This document shows, in pieces, positions 39,701 through 48,118 of a stretch of 64,000 nucleotides of DNA. The notes beneath the pieces are model-generated. The model saw only the letters and a program-made list of their open reading frames with translations, was not told the origin of the DNA and made no database searches. How positions within the stretch are numbered: the first letter of the stretch is position 1; each line of letters opens with the position of its first letter. The DNA lies in assembly GCF_005144745.1 (NCBI RefSeq), contig NZ_SWKK01000022.1, positions 1 to 64,000 on the forward strand, written 5' to 3'. The stretch comes from Flavobacterium sp. ASW18X. GTDB taxonomy: Bacteria; Bacteroidota; Bacteroidia; Flavobacteriales; Flavobacteriaceae. The translations under genes were made by a program, and so were the position numbers.

Positions 39701-41200
39701 AATAAAATTAAAATTGTTTTGCTCCTCACTTAAATCTGCCAACCCTTTAAAGCTAAACTGCAGGTTCTCATCTTTACCCACCAAACTACCATCAAAAAGT
39801 TCTTCTTTAAAAATACCAGACATTTTAATGTTGTTGTACTCGTAATTGTTAAAGACGATACTATATATTTCTCCTATAGCCTCTGTATTTAAATAATCTG
39901 CAGTAAAGCCACGACCTTCTACGTTTACATCTAAGGAAGTTTTACCTAGTGATGGATTTTCTAAAAAAGAACCCAAATCAAAATCTATTAAAGAAATAAA
40001 CCCACGATAACTAGCATCATCTATCTGGTCTATATTGGTCATCTGTAAATCTGAATAACTACTACCAATAGCTGTGGTAAGGTTTATTTGTGCATCTACA
40101 GAAGTTTCTGTTACCTCTGCATTACCCCGTACAGTAAATTGACCAAATTTTTGAAATGAAGAAGGTATGGTCTCTCCCAGAATTTTTGGCAGCAAAGCAC
40201 GTAATTGATAATAACTAGAGCTTACATCATCCATCTTAGCGGTCATCTTAAAGGGCTCCATGTCGTTAAACATATTTTTAAAGACAAAATCTCCTCTAAT
40301 GCCTGTATTATCAGAAAACAATAATAAATCATTTACACCAAGCTCATTTAATACGCCATCAAAATTTGCCGTGAAGGTGGCTGTCTTATTTTGCCCAAAT
40401 TCATTAAAATACCGATTAAGCTCGTTAAAAGCAACGGTAGATTCATTAAAAGATGCCGCTAACTGTACTTTGTTTATAAAATCCTGAAAATCTTCTCTTT
40501 TATAAATAAAAGCCAATTCTCCATGTAAATCAGACTCCGGAGTTTTAATCAATAGTGAATCAAATTGCATCCGTTCTTTAGTATACCTAAAATTGGTTTG
40601 CATTTGTTGCATGCGGATTCCTTTCTCTGTATCAAAATTCAAATCGCCAATGGCAACATCTACCTCTGGCCCTAGAATTTGAAATGCTGTAGCCGCCAGG
40701 TTTAGATTAAAAAAATTTAAAATACCTTTTTGTTCTAAATTATCATTTACCAACTTATACCTACTATTTTGCAAATTGATAGCTTCTGCAGACATATAAA
40801 AGGGTGGTGTGCCAGGAGGTCTTGGTTTACCATCATCTAACTTTTCTACAAATACATCTAGATTGGTTTTAGATTCTCCCTCATAAGTATGCATTTTAAA
40901 ATAAAGCCCATCTACATCTATAGTTCCAAACTCTAATCTGCTTTTAAATAGATTACGGGCGCTAAGCACAGATGTAGAAAGTTCTTTTACGTGTATTAAG
41001 GTGTCTTTTTTATAATCTTCTACATACACTCCTTTGAGTGCTGCGTTTAGAGTAAAGGGAGAAAACTTAAGTTTATCTATGTTAATATTGGTTCCAAACT
41101 CTTTATTAATTTGCTCAGTAGCATATTGGGCTAATTTGGTTTGTACTATCGGCAAAGAAAACACTACGGTAGTTAGTACCCCCACCAATAAGATGACCAA
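36770..41200 (-). CDS. TamB/AsmA-like translocation and assembly module protein (DUF490)
   Basis: This very large protein (1476 residues from the TTG at 41198-41200) is an inner-membrane-anchored bridge of the AsmA/TamB class, thought to move phospholipids or assist outer-membrane proteins. It has one N-terminal hydrophobic helix, long repetitive beta-rich segments, and the family C-terminal domain (about 1050-1440). That domain includes NTNGKFNMYGEFVVVTGEYH, FSVKPGGTIRWEQDPL, and later LSVTTKISDRVLVNGKVGVP. The start is doubtful. Upstream in frame, up to a stop, lies a Lys/Arg-rich stretch (KRLGPIKKLRKILIRLLL) that looks like the true anchor start but has no ATG, GTG or TTG. An ATT start is possible. 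Divergent from tsaD. Confidence 0.88.
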   Translation of the reverse strand: MVILLVGVLTTVVFSLPIVQTKLAQYATEQINKEFGTNINIDKLKFSPFTLNAALKGVYVEDYKKDTLIHVKELSTSVLSARNLFKSRLEFGTIDVDGLYFKMHTYEGESKTNLDVFVEKLDDGKPRPPGTPPFYMSAEAINLQNSRYKLVNDNLEQKGILNFFNLNLAATAFQILGPEVDVAIGDLNFDTEKGIRMQQMQTNFRYTKERMQFDSLLIKTPESDLHGELAFIYKREDFQDFINKVQLAASFNESTVAFNELNRYFNEFGQNKTATFTANFDGVLNELGVNDLLLFSDNTGIRGDFVFKNMFNDMEPFKMTAKMDDVSSSYYQLRALLPKILGETIPSSFQKFGQFTVRGNAEVTETSVDAQINLTTAIGSSYSDLQMTNIDQIDDASYRGFISLIDFDLGSFLENPSLGKTSLDVNVEGRGFTADYLNTEAIGEIYSIVFNNYEYNNIKMSGIFKEELFDGSLVGKDENLQFSFKGLADLSEEQNNFNFIAAVDYADFKKLNFIKDSVSIFKGEVNMDITGNDLDNLIGDIKFRSTSYQNANDTYYFDDFAISSSKDSEGIRNIEIESPDIITGYMRGDFKIKELGKLVQNSVGSIYTNYKPFEISEGQKIDFNFRIYNKIVDVFFPEVAFGPDTYIRGKIVADEGDFKLTFKSPFIEAYKNELTNVELKIDNKNPLYNTFLAVDDLATNYYDIKDFSLINTTLKDTLFFRTEFKGGSEYNDSYNLNFYHTFNKENKSVIGLKTSDVSFKGNKWILNKEGNQKNKVIVNNSLDSIQIQEIVMNNNNDEQIRLRGELADSTYKDLELQFKIVSLNKITPNIDSLRLDGKVNGFLNILQKNNKYLPSSSMEIQDFAVNNYVLGDVDLVIFGNNNLTEFGVNSWINKDGQEVLGINGKLFNSKKETTLELLASLNNFDLKPFAPLGEDVISNIRGEVSGDARITGNINNPDINGLLTLTDAGLGVKELNVDYNFAPLSRVRLFNQSFAFEDIQLTDVAENTKGTLNGTISHKEFADWTLDLNVDTNGDRLLILNTDFEEDALYYGTGFVNGKGSIYGPTNALNIEFDGATARGTVLKIPLSDVTSVGDYSFINFIEENNGKRVEQDKAISDFQGIEMMFDLAVTPDAEVEIIVDQQNGSLLRGTGEGLLLMEINTNGKFNMYGEFVVVTGEYHYKYGGLIDKRFSVKPGGTIRWEQDPLAAVLSLEAIYALNANPAPLLDGAGYTRNIPTEVLVSLTGELENPNIDFNIDFPGTNSVVKSELEYKLQDPTIERNNAFSLMAQGSFVNESFGINQQAVTGNLIQTASGILNSVLGSSNDKLNFGLSYEQGYQDINAGIDTEDRIGLSVTTKISDRVLVNGKVGVPVSGVSETVVAGNVEVQFLLNEEGTLSAKIFNRENEIYQFLSDVQGYTQGVGLSYQVDFNTFRELMQKIFQKKPEEAPQPEQPNQEGTLGENGLIKFRTKSAVSNK

Positions 41201-41284
41201 TAAAAGTCGGATAAGTATTTTTCTAAGTTTTTTGATAGGTCCTAAGCGTTTATCTTTGTATGAACAAATTTTATTCCAAAGCCA

Positions 41285-42307
41285 GTGGACAATTCTAAAA
41301 AATACATACTAGCCATAGAATCTTCTTGTGATGACACATCTGCAGCCGTTTTATGCAACAATACGGTGCTGAGCAATGTCATAGCCAACCAAGAGATACA
41401 TGAGCAATATGGTGGTGTTGTACCTGAGTTGGCCTCAAGGGCGCACCAACAAAATATTGTACCTGTGGTACACCAAGCTTTGGTTAAAGCAAATATCGAT
41501 AAAAAACAGCTATCTGCCATAGCTTTTACTAAAGGTCCAGGACTTTTAGGATCTTTATTGGTTGGCACCTCTTTTGCCAAGTCTTTAGCCCTTGGTTTAG
41601 ACATTCCGTTAATAGAGGTTAACCACATGCAAGCCCATATTTTAGCTCATTTTATTAAAGACGATGCTCAAAAAGAACCTCCTTTTCCTTTTCTTGCCAT
41701 GACAATTAGCGGTGGGCATACCCAAATTGTTTTGGTCAAAGACCATTTTACAATGGAGGTTTTAGGTGAAACACTAGATGATGCTGTTGGCGAAGCTTTT
41801 GACAAAAGTGCGAAGCTTTTAGGATTGCCATACCCTGGAGGTCCTTTGATAGATAAATATGCTAAAGAGGGTAATCCGTTACGATTTGAGTTTCCAAAAC
41901 CTAAGGTAGAAGGGCTAAATTTTAGCTTCAGTGGCTTAAAAACGAGTATTCTTTATTTTATACAACGAAACACCCAAAAGAACCCCAATTTTATAAAAGA
42001 AAATTTAGCTGATATCTGCGCCTCAATACAGCATACTATTATTACTATTTTAATGCAAAAATTGAATAGGGCTGTGAAAGAAACCGGAGTAAAACACGTA
42101 GCCATAGGTGGCGGTGTAGCTGCCAATTCTGGGATACGAGCAAAACTTAAAGAGGCGGAAGAAACCAAAGGATGGCAAACTTACATCCCAAAATTTGCGT
42201 ATTGCACAGATAATGCAGGGATGATTGGCATAGTAGGCTATTTAAAATTTTTAAAAGGGGAATTTGCAGCACAAAATGTTGCTGCTCAGGCCCGCTATAA
42301 AATCTAA
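41285..42307 (+). CDS. tsaD: tRNA N6-adenosine threonylcarbamoyltransferase
   Basis: This 340-residue enzyme transfers threonylcarbamoyl to A37 of ANN-reading tRNAs. Start GTG at 41285 is the only usual start after the in-frame stop at 41261. Motifs are ILAIESSCDDTSAAVL, GGVVPELASRAHQQN, TKGPGLLGSLLVG, the metal ligands in HMQAHILAH, AMTISGGHTQIV and IGGGVAANSGIR. Length is standard. Divergent from the TamB gene; rsmE follows 8 bp after its stop. Confidence 0.96.
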   Translation: MDNSKKYILAIESSCDDTSAAVLCNNTVLSNVIANQEIHEQYGGVVPELASRAHQQNIVPVVHQALVKANIDKKQLSAIAFTKGPGLLGSLLVGTSFAKSLALGLDIPLIEVNHMQAHILAHFIKDDAQKEPPFPFLAMTISGGHTQIVLVKDHFTMEVLGETLDDAVGEAFDKSAKLLGLPYPGGPLIDKYAKEGNPLRFEFPKPKVEGLNFSFSGLKTSILYFIQRNTQKNPNFIKENLADICASIQHTIITILMQKLNRAVKETGVKHVAIGGGVAANSGIRAKLKEAEETKGWQTYIPKFAYCTDNAGMIGIVGYLKFLKGEFAAQNVAAQARYKI

Positions 42308-42315
42308 TTATAGTC

Positions 42316-43020
42316 ATGCAGTTGTTCTACAATTCAGAAATTAACGCTAAGAAAGACACTTTTACGTTTGACAAAGACGAAAGCAAACATATTGCACGTG
42401 TACTTCGGAAAAAGGAGGGTGACCTTTTACACATTACCAACGGTAAAGGTGCGCTCTTTACTGCCTCTTTAACACTTGCAGACCAAAAACGTTGCGAGGT
42501 AGCGATAACAAAGGTAGAACAGCACGCAGCACGTAAATATCATTTACATTTAGCGGTTGCCCCCACTAAAATGAACGAACGTTTTGAATGGTTCCTAGAA
42601 AAGGCAACGGAGATAGGCGTTACAGAGATAACCCCTATTCTCTGCCACCACTCGGAACGAAAAGTAATAAAACCAGAACGTTTTGAAAAAGTATTGCAGT
42701 CCGCAATGAAACAGTCTTTACAGACCTATTTACCAAAATTAAATCCACTAATACCACTTACTGATTTTATTGCTACGCATGAATCCACTCAAAAGTTTAT
42801 AGCCCATTGTGAGGAGTTGGATAAAAAAGAACTAAAAGACCTAGCTAAACCTAATTGTGCTAGCACAATTCTTATTGGACCAGAGGGCGATTTTTCTCCT
42901 GAAGAAATAGAACAATCCTTAAAAAATGGTTACAAAGCAGTGGCACTTGGCAAAAATCGTTTACGCACAGAAACTGCTGCAATTTTTACGGCAGCAACCA
43001 TGGCATTACTTAATAATTAG
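42316..43020 (+). CDS. rsmE: 16S rRNA (uracil1498-N3)-methyltransferase
   Basis: This 234-residue SPOUT methyltransferase has an N-terminal PUA-like part (DKDESKHIARVLRKKEGD), then LAVAPTKMNERFEWFLEKATEIGV, HHSERKVIKPERF and KQSLQTYLPKLNP. The SAM-binding trefoil knot is IGPEGDFSPEEIE with ALGKNRLRTETAA. It acts on the decoding region of the small ribosomal subunit. It follows tsaD with 8 bp between and precedes DUF4159 in the same direction. Confidence 0.95.
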   Translation: MQLFYNSEINAKKDTFTFDKDESKHIARVLRKKEGDLLHITNGKGALFTASLTLADQKRCEVAITKVEQHAARKYHLHLAVAPTKMNERFEWFLEKATEIGVTEITPILCHHSERKVIKPERFEKVLQSAMKQSLQTYLPKLNPLIPLTDFIATHESTQKFIAHCEELDKKELKDLAKPNCASTILIGPEGDFSPEEIEQSLKNGYKAVALGKNRLRTETAAIFTAATMALLNN

Positions 43021-43062
43021 CCAGAATTTATTTCTACCTTTAGCACTTACAAGAGGTTATAG

Positions 43063-43704
43063 ATGAAACACTTTGTATTATGCCTTTCTTTATTTGGTAT
43101 GCTTCATTCGTTTGGGCAAGAATTAGCCATTTTAAAATATAATGGTGGAGGTGATTGGTATAGCAATCCTACCGCACTACCTAACTTAATTCGCTTTTGC
43201 AATGCCAACATTGGAACAACTCTAGCAGAAAAACCAAAAACGGTAACACCAAGTAGTTCGGAGATTTTTCAATATCCTTTTTTACATATGACCGGGCATG
43301 GTAATGTGTTTTTTAATGAAGAAGACCTACAAAATTTGCGCACTTACTTACTTTCTGGTGGTTTCTTACACATTGATGACAACTATGGCATGGAAAAATA
43401 CTTACGACGAGAACTGAAAAAGTTATTTCCTAATAAAGAGCTTGTAGAACTAGGAGCAGACCATCCTGTTTTTAATCAGAAATACACTTTTACAGAAGGA
43501 CTACCTAAAATACATGAGCATGATGGAAAAAGACCACAAGCACTTGGTATTTTTGAAGATGGCCGACTTTTACTTTTGTACACCTTAGAGTGCGATTTAG
43601 GAGATGGTTGGGAGGACCCCGCAGTACATAACGACCCAGAAGCAATAAGAACAAAAGCCCTACAAATGGGCAGCAATATTATAGCCTACGTATTTAGCTC
43701 ATGA
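43063..43704 (+). CDS. DUF4159 domain exported protein
   Basis: The 213-residue protein has a signal peptide (about 1-19) and one DUF4159 domain: LAILKYNGGGDWYSNPTALPNL, YPFLHMTGHGNVFF, YLLSGGFLHIDDNYG, HPVFNQKYTF, LGIFEDGRLLLLYTLECDLGDGWEDP. The fold resembles glutamine-amidotransferase-like ThuA domains, but no enzyme activity is established. The gene overlaps the following permease gene by 4 bp and is probably co-translated with it. Confidence 0.88.
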   Translation: MKHFVLCLSLFGMLHSFGQELAILKYNGGGDWYSNPTALPNLIRFCNANIGTTLAEKPKTVTPSSSEIFQYPFLHMTGHGNVFFNEEDLQNLRTYLLSGGFLHIDDNYGMEKYLRRELKKLFPNKELVELGADHPVFNQKYTFTEGLPKIHEHDGKRPQALGIFEDGRLLLLYTLECDLGDGWEDPAVHNDPEAIRTKALQMGSNIIAYVFSS

Positions 43705-44807
43705 ACCAACAAGCCAACAACATTGCAAACGGTATATTAAAAGCCGTAGGTATTATTACCGGTATTGTACTCATCCTCTATTTCTTTTATCTCATAGGAT
43801 CCGTTTTAGCCTACTTAGCTATTGCAGCCGTTCTAGCGTTATTAGGGAGACCTATAAAACGTTTTTTACAAAAACGTCTTAAATTTCCAGAAACCTTAGC
43901 CGTAATCGCTACCATGTTTATTTTTATTGGTTTACTGGCAGGATTAATCGCCTTATTTATTCCATTAATTAGTGAACAAAGTAAAAGCTTATCGCTACTT
44001 GATATTGACCAATTAAAGTCCGATTTAGATGTGTTGTATTTTGAAGTTATGGACTATTTTGGTACTACTAAAGCAGATGTTGATGAGTTGATTAAAGAAA
44101 CGGAAATTGAGAAAAGTGTAGTAGAGGGATTAGACCTAAATTTTATACCTGACTTTTTGAATTCCTTCTTTAATATTTTGAGCGAATTTAGCATTGGATT
44201 ATTCTCTGTACTTTTTATTTCATTCTTCTTTTTAAAGGATTCTAATTTGATGCAAAACGGTATTCTAATCTTTATTCCTAAAGAAAGAGAACTAAATTTG
44301 GTTACTTCCATAGAGAAAATAAACAGCTTACTTTCTAGGTATTTTATTGGCATTCTTTTACAGTTGTCTATTCTGTTTGTCATCTATACCATCACCCTAC
44401 TTATAGTGGGTGTCGAAAACGCCATTGTTATTGCATTTTTATGTGCACTTTTTAACATAATACCATATGTTGGGCCGTTAGTTGGTGGTGCGGTCATGAT
44501 TATCCTTACTATGACGAGTCACTTAGGAATGGATTTTAGTAGTGTTATCTTACCAAAAGCAACTTATGTTTTAATAGGAATTGTTATAGGACAACTTATC
44601 GATAATTTCTTTTCACAACCGTTTATTTTTTCAACAAGCGTAAAAAGTCATCCCTTAGAAATCTTTCTTGTTATTATAATAGCAGGCTTACTATTTGGTG
44701 TAGTAGGTATGGTGGTTGCCGTACCAGGGTATACCGCAATAAAAGTTATTTTAAAGGAGTTTTTAAACGATAATAAGTTCGTTAAAAAGTTTACAAAAAA
44801 TGTTTAA
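43701..44807 (+). CDS. AI-2E family transporter (PerM-like permease)
   Basis: The 368-residue membrane protein has the family layout. Two or three N-terminal helices (GIVLILYFFYLIGSVLAYLA) include the conserved LGRPIKRFLQKR. A soluble middle part follows, then FFFLKDSNLMQNGI, RYFIGILLQLSILFVIYTI, CALFNIIPYVGPLVGG and QLIDNFFSQPFIFSTSVKSHPLEIFLVII. Some members export quorum signals, others work as sodium/proton antiporters; the role here is unknown. It overlaps the DUF4159 gene by 4 bp. Confidence 0.9.
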   Translation: MNQQANNIANGILKAVGIITGIVLILYFFYLIGSVLAYLAIAAVLALLGRPIKRFLQKRLKFPETLAVIATMFIFIGLLAGLIALFIPLISEQSKSLSLLDIDQLKSDLDVLYFEVMDYFGTTKADVDELIKETEIEKSVVEGLDLNFIPDFLNSFFNILSEFSIGLFSVLFISFFFLKDSNLMQNGILIFIPKERELNLVTSIEKINSLLSRYFIGILLQLSILFVIYTITLLIVGVENAIVIAFLCALFNIIPYVGPLVGGAVMIILTMTSHLGMDFSSVILPKATYVLIGIVIGQLIDNFFSQPFIFSTSVKSHPLEIFLVIIIAGLLFGVVGMVVAVPGYTAIKVILKEFLNDNKFVKKFTKNV

Positions 44808-44815
44808 GTTTTAGT

Positions 44816-46000
44816 TTGAATAAAAATTTATTACATACTGGTGTTCAAAATTTTATAAATGAAAACTTAAATACTGACATCGTGTCAGTTTTATTAAAAT
44901 CACCACAATTTAAAGGCATCACACAAAAAGAACTAGGGCAACAATTATTAGGTAAACAAAAGGCAAAAAGCAAACTCCCTACTTGGTTCAAAGAACCAGA
45001 TATTTTATATCCTCCCAAACTCAATTTAGAACAAACAAGTTCTGAATATACCGCTAAGTATAAAAGTAAGCTAGTGGATGGAAATAGATTGCTAGATGTT
45101 ACTGGTGGTTTTGGCATAGATAGTTACTTTTTTGCACAACATGTACCACACGTTTTTCATACCGAATTAGACCCTGAACTTGCTGCATTAGCAAAACATA
45201 ATTTTTACGTTTTGGGCGCAAACAACATACACTCAACTGTTATTGATGGATTGCAATTTTTAAAGCAACAAAGCACAGCTATGGATTGGGTGTATATAGA
45301 CCCTTCTAGACGAGACAACGTTAAAGGTAAAGTGTTTTTATTACAAGACTGTCTACCCAATGTACCGGAACATCTAAACGTTATTTTAGAGAAAACAGTC
45401 GCTGTATTAGTAAAGACCTCTCCCCTTTTAGATATAACCAACGGATTGCGAGAATTGCAATTTGTTAAAGCCATACACATAGTTGCGGTAAAGAATGAGG
45501 TGAAGGAATTGTTATGGGTTTTAGAGCGCGATTTTAACGGAATCCCTACCCTTATTTGCGCCAATATTTTGGATGATAAAACTGTAGAAACTTTTTCGTT
45601 TTTGCAAGAAGAGGAACAACAACATCAAGCCGAAATTGGAGCCCCCTTCAACTACCTTTACGAACCCAATGCAGCCCTTTTAAAAGCAGGTGCCTTTAAA
45701 ACCATTGGCCATCGTTTTAAACTTATGAAACTACACGAACATAGTCACCTATATACTAGTAATTGTTTGCTATCCGATTTTCCCGGGAGAAGCTTTAAAA
45801 TAATCCAACACGCCCCCTACAGCAAAAAAAGCGCAAAACAATTAGGTTTAACCAAAGCCAACGTAACCACACGCAACTTTCCAGAAACCGTCGCGCAACT
45901 AAGAAAAAAGCATAAAATTAAAGACGGTGGCAATCTTTATGTATTCTTCACCACCAATTTTAAAAATGAGCGAATAATTCTAATTTGCGAAAAGCTCTAA
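44816..46000 (+). CDS. Class I SAM-dependent methyltransferase with THUMP-like domain
   Basis: This 394-residue protein is read from TTG 44816, 8 bp after the permease stop. Residues about 80-190 form a methyltransferase fold with RLLDVTGGFGIDSYFFA (SAM loop), HTELDPELAALAKHNF and WVYIDPSRRD. The latter resembles the (D/N)PP-type catalytic site of nucleic-acid methyltransferases. The C-terminal third matches the THUMP-like module (GRSFKIIQHAPYSKKSAKQL, NVTTRNFPETVAQLRKKHKI). RNA methylation is the likely role; target unknown. Its last 4 bp overlap the convergent dipeptidase gene. Confidence 0.82.
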   Translation: MNKNLLHTGVQNFINENLNTDIVSVLLKSPQFKGITQKELGQQLLGKQKAKSKLPTWFKEPDILYPPKLNLEQTSSEYTAKYKSKLVDGNRLLDVTGGFGIDSYFFAQHVPHVFHTELDPELAALAKHNFYVLGANNIHSTVIDGLQFLKQQSTAMDWVYIDPSRRDNVKGKVFLLQDCLPNVPEHLNVILEKTVAVLVKTSPLLDITNGLRELQFVKAIHIVAVKNEVKELLWVLERDFNGIPTLICANILDDKTVETFSFLQEEEQQHQAEIGAPFNYLYEPNAALLKAGAFKTIGHRFKLMKLHEHSHLYTSNCLLSDFPGRSFKIIQHAPYSKKSAKQLGLTKANVTTRNFPETVAQLRKKHKIKDGGNLYVFFTTNFKNERIILICEKL

Positions 46001-46725
46001 TCTTCACAAGGCCATTTAAAGTTGGCTATTTTAGCTCTTGAACCTGCTGACAAGTTGTAATGCCACCACTCTGTTCTTATAGACCAAAAACCATATTTTT
46101 CCATGGTTTCTTTTAACAACTTTCTATTCGCTAAAATGGTATCTGGAAGGTTAAGATTATCATGGTAGGCCCGCTTACCAAAATAATCAAAGTCCGTCCC
46201 CATATCTAACTCTTCTCCGTCTACTGTAACTAAGGTGATGTCTACCGCCCCGCCTTTGTTGTGTATACTACCTTTAACCGGATTGGCTACATACTGAGGA
46301 TTAGGGACTATTTCCCACATTTTATATTGAACAGAATTGGGTCTATAGCAATCAAAAAATTTTATTTTGTAGCCTTTCTTTAATAATTCGGCATTGGCTT
46401 TCAACAGCGCTTTAGCCGTTTTAACACGCGTATAGCACTCAGCACAATCATATACTTTAGCTTTTAAAAAATTATTGGTAGTCGCATAGCGTAAATCATA
46501 AGCAAAGTCCCCAGAATACTCTTTTAAACGCACAAAAGTGGTATCTGACAATCCTTCTAAAGATTTGTACTCCAATTTCTGTTCAGTCTTTTCTTTTTTA
46601 CTAGTATCTTGAAGTGCTTCTGTAGCATTAATTAAAGGCATATCTGTTGCTTCCTCCTTGGTTTTAACCTCTTGTCTACAACTAAATATTAGAAATAAGA
46701 GCAGTGTTAAGGATAAGTATTTCAT
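45997..46725 (-). CDS. VanX/DdpX-type D-Ala-D-Ala dipeptidase lipoprotein (peptidase family M15D)
   Basis: I start at ATG 46723-46725, which gives a 242-residue protein with a lipobox LIFSC. A longer frame upstream adds residues without family features and overlaps the esterase gene. The enzyme domain shows LKEYSGDFAYDLRYATTNNF, FFDCYRPNSVQYKMW and the zinc motif SIHNKGGAVDITLV (H-x6-D). GTDFDYFGKRAYH and the Glu/His pair in RTEWWHYNL follow. It cleaves D-Ala-D-Ala or related wall dipeptides in the periplasm; in an organism without vancomycin genes this suggests wall recycling. It starts 1 bp after the esterase stop. Confidence 0.9.
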   Translation of the reverse strand: MKYLSLTLLLFLIFSCRQEVKTKEEATDMPLINATEALQDTSKKEKTEQKLEYKSLEGLSDTTFVRLKEYSGDFAYDLRYATTNNFLKAKVYDCAECYTRVKTAKALLKANAELLKKGYKIKFFDCYRPNSVQYKMWEIVPNPQYVANPVKGSIHNKGGAVDITLVTVDGEELDMGTDFDYFGKRAYHDNLNLPDTILANRKLLKETMEKYGFWSIRTEWWHYNLSAGSRAKIANFKWPCED

Positions 46726-46726
46726 A

Positions 46727-47428
46727 TTAAAGGCGTTTTTGTTGGGCCATCCAAATATACAGGGAATCTGTTGTATAGGCCTTATCCCAAGCATTATGCC
46801 CGGTTCTTGGATACCTAGTATAACGTACATTAAAATTTAATTGTTGCAACTTAGCGACCATTTCGTCTGCTTCTTTTACTGGCATGATAGCATCTTCTTC
46901 ACCATGAAATACCCATATTGGCGTAGAACGGTCTAACCAATGGGCATAGGGTGTAGGTGCCATAGCAGAAACAATGGCGGTAGCTGCAAAAGTGTCTGGA
47001 TAATTCATCGCCATTTCCCAAGCAGCATAGCCACCTCTACTTAAACCTGTAAGATAAATTCTAGAAGGGTCTATATTATGCTCTTCTACTACCTTCTCTA
47101 ACAACTGATGTACCGCAGCCACATTCCACCATTTTTGGGCGTGTGGATTTTGTGGCGCTAAAACTAAAAAAGGAAAGGGGTACTTTTCTTCCATTAAACT
47201 CGGTGGTCCACTTATTTTTAAATGCTTTAATTCTGCCCCTGCTTCTCCCCCACCATGTAAAAACAGCAATAACCCAGGATGTTCTTCTTTTACATTACTT
47301 GGGTAATATAGGTAGTATTCTAAAGTTTCTGATGCAGTTGTGGTAAATTCACCTTTTTGAATGGGTTTTTTAGCCCCTTTGGAACAGCCCGCAAAAACAA
47401 ATAAACCCAACAAGAGAATACGTAACAT
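46727..47428 (-). CDS. Lipoprotein alpha/beta-hydrolase (phospholipase/carboxylesterase type)
   Basis: The 233-residue protein has a lipobox (FAGC, Cys15) and an alpha/beta-hydrolase domain: LLLFLHGGGEAGAEL (oxyanion loop), VLAPQNPHAQKWW, the nucleophile elbow GLSRGGYAAW, the acid in VFHGEEDAIMP, and the catalytic His in YPRTGHNAWDKAY. Related proteins are esterases acting on feruloyl or acetyl sugars or on phospholipids. It lies between the nucleotidase and dipeptidase genes with 1-bp spacings, so all three are one operon. Confidence 0.88.
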   Translation of the reverse strand: MLRILLLGLFVFAGCSKGAKKPIQKGEFTTTASETLEYYLYYPSNVKEEHPGLLLFLHGGGEAGAELKHLKISGPPSLMEEKYPFPFLVLAPQNPHAQKWWNVAAVHQLLEKVVEEHNIDPSRIYLTGLSRGGYAAWEMAMNYPDTFAATAIVSAMAPTPYAHWLDRSTPIWVFHGEEDAIMPVKEADEMVAKLQQLNFNVRYTRYPRTGHNAWDKAYTTDSLYIWMAQQKRL

Positions 47429-47429
47429 T

Positions 47430-47951
47430 TTACAAAAGTAAGGAAGCTACAATATTCCAATCATCTGCGCGCTCAAATGCCGTAGTATGTACATTATGTG
47501 GAGAGGTGAATTGTATAGCTCTGCCCTCGAACGTTTCCAAATTAAAACTACGGTCGTCTATTAAAACATCACCTTTAAGCACATGTTTATGCCCAAGTAA
47601 AATACGGTTTTGCCAAGGTATAAAGGGCAGATGTTCATCTAACCAATCTGACTTTTCTATGAGAGAATTAGGAAACTGCATAGCGGCACTAGCAATATAT
47701 ACTTCATGCTTTTTACTTAAGCTCTTAATGACCTCTACAGCATTGCCTATCACTTTTAAATCTTTAAAAAAACCAATTTGGTAGGCATGGTCACGCACTT
47801 CTTGTTGGTGCTCTTTTTCTACACACATCCAAAATTCTTTTCCATAACAATCATCTTTAGTAAAATTAGTTCCGTATTTACTATTATGGAGGTCTATATG
47901 GGCTTGATAGGTATCTGCAATAACCTCGTCCATATCTATAAAAATTCGCAT
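47430..47951 (-). CDS. 5'(3')-deoxyribonucleotidase (HAD family, NT5C-like)
   Basis: The 173-residue protein has the HAD nucleophile motif MRIFIDMDEVIAD, then FWMCVEKEHQQEV and a motif II Ser/Ala region (YIASAAMQFPNSLIEKSDWLDEHLPFI). RILLGHKHVLKGDVLIDDRSFNLETF with the acidic motif III pair follows. It dephosphorylates deoxynucleoside monophosphates. It is the first gene of the three-gene operon, divergent from arsR. Confidence 0.9.
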   Translation of the reverse strand: MRIFIDMDEVIADTYQAHIDLHNSKYGTNFTKDDCYGKEFWMCVEKEHQQEVRDHAYQIGFFKDLKVIGNAVEVIKSLSKKHEVYIASAAMQFPNSLIEKSDWLDEHLPFIPWQNRILLGHKHVLKGDVLIDDRSFNLETFEGRAIQFTSPHNVHTTAFERADDWNIVASLLL

Positions 47952-48069
47952 CCTATAAAATATTAATTAGATCTACAAATTACACTAAATCACCTGTGTT
48001 CGCAATCTATTAGCAAAGCTTAACTTCTGTTTAATGTTTGTAGGGTATTGCGTTAAAATTTACAAATTA

Positions 48070-48105
48070 TTGTCTCTTTTCTTATATTCATCGTAATATT
48101 GCAAT
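48070..48105 (+). promoter_or_regulatory. arsR promoter with overlapping candidate operator
   Basis: A TTG at 48070-48072 and TAATATTG at 48094-48101 (5 of 6 fixed bases of TAnnTTTG) are 21 bp apart, a normal Bacteroidota spacing. The near-palindrome ATCGTAATATTGCAAT (48090-48105, 12 of 16 bases symmetric) covers the -7 element. That is where a repressor of the ArsR type would block transcription. Confidence 0.5.
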
Positions 48106-48118
48106 TAATAAATTAACT

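Noticed and set aside
41242-41628. 128-codon open frame opposite tsaD
   Set aside because: It is an antisense shadow of the conserved tsaD N-terminal motifs.
46726-46830. Longer start of the VanX-type gene
   Set aside because: It would remove the lipoprotein signal from the N-terminus and overlap the esterase gene.
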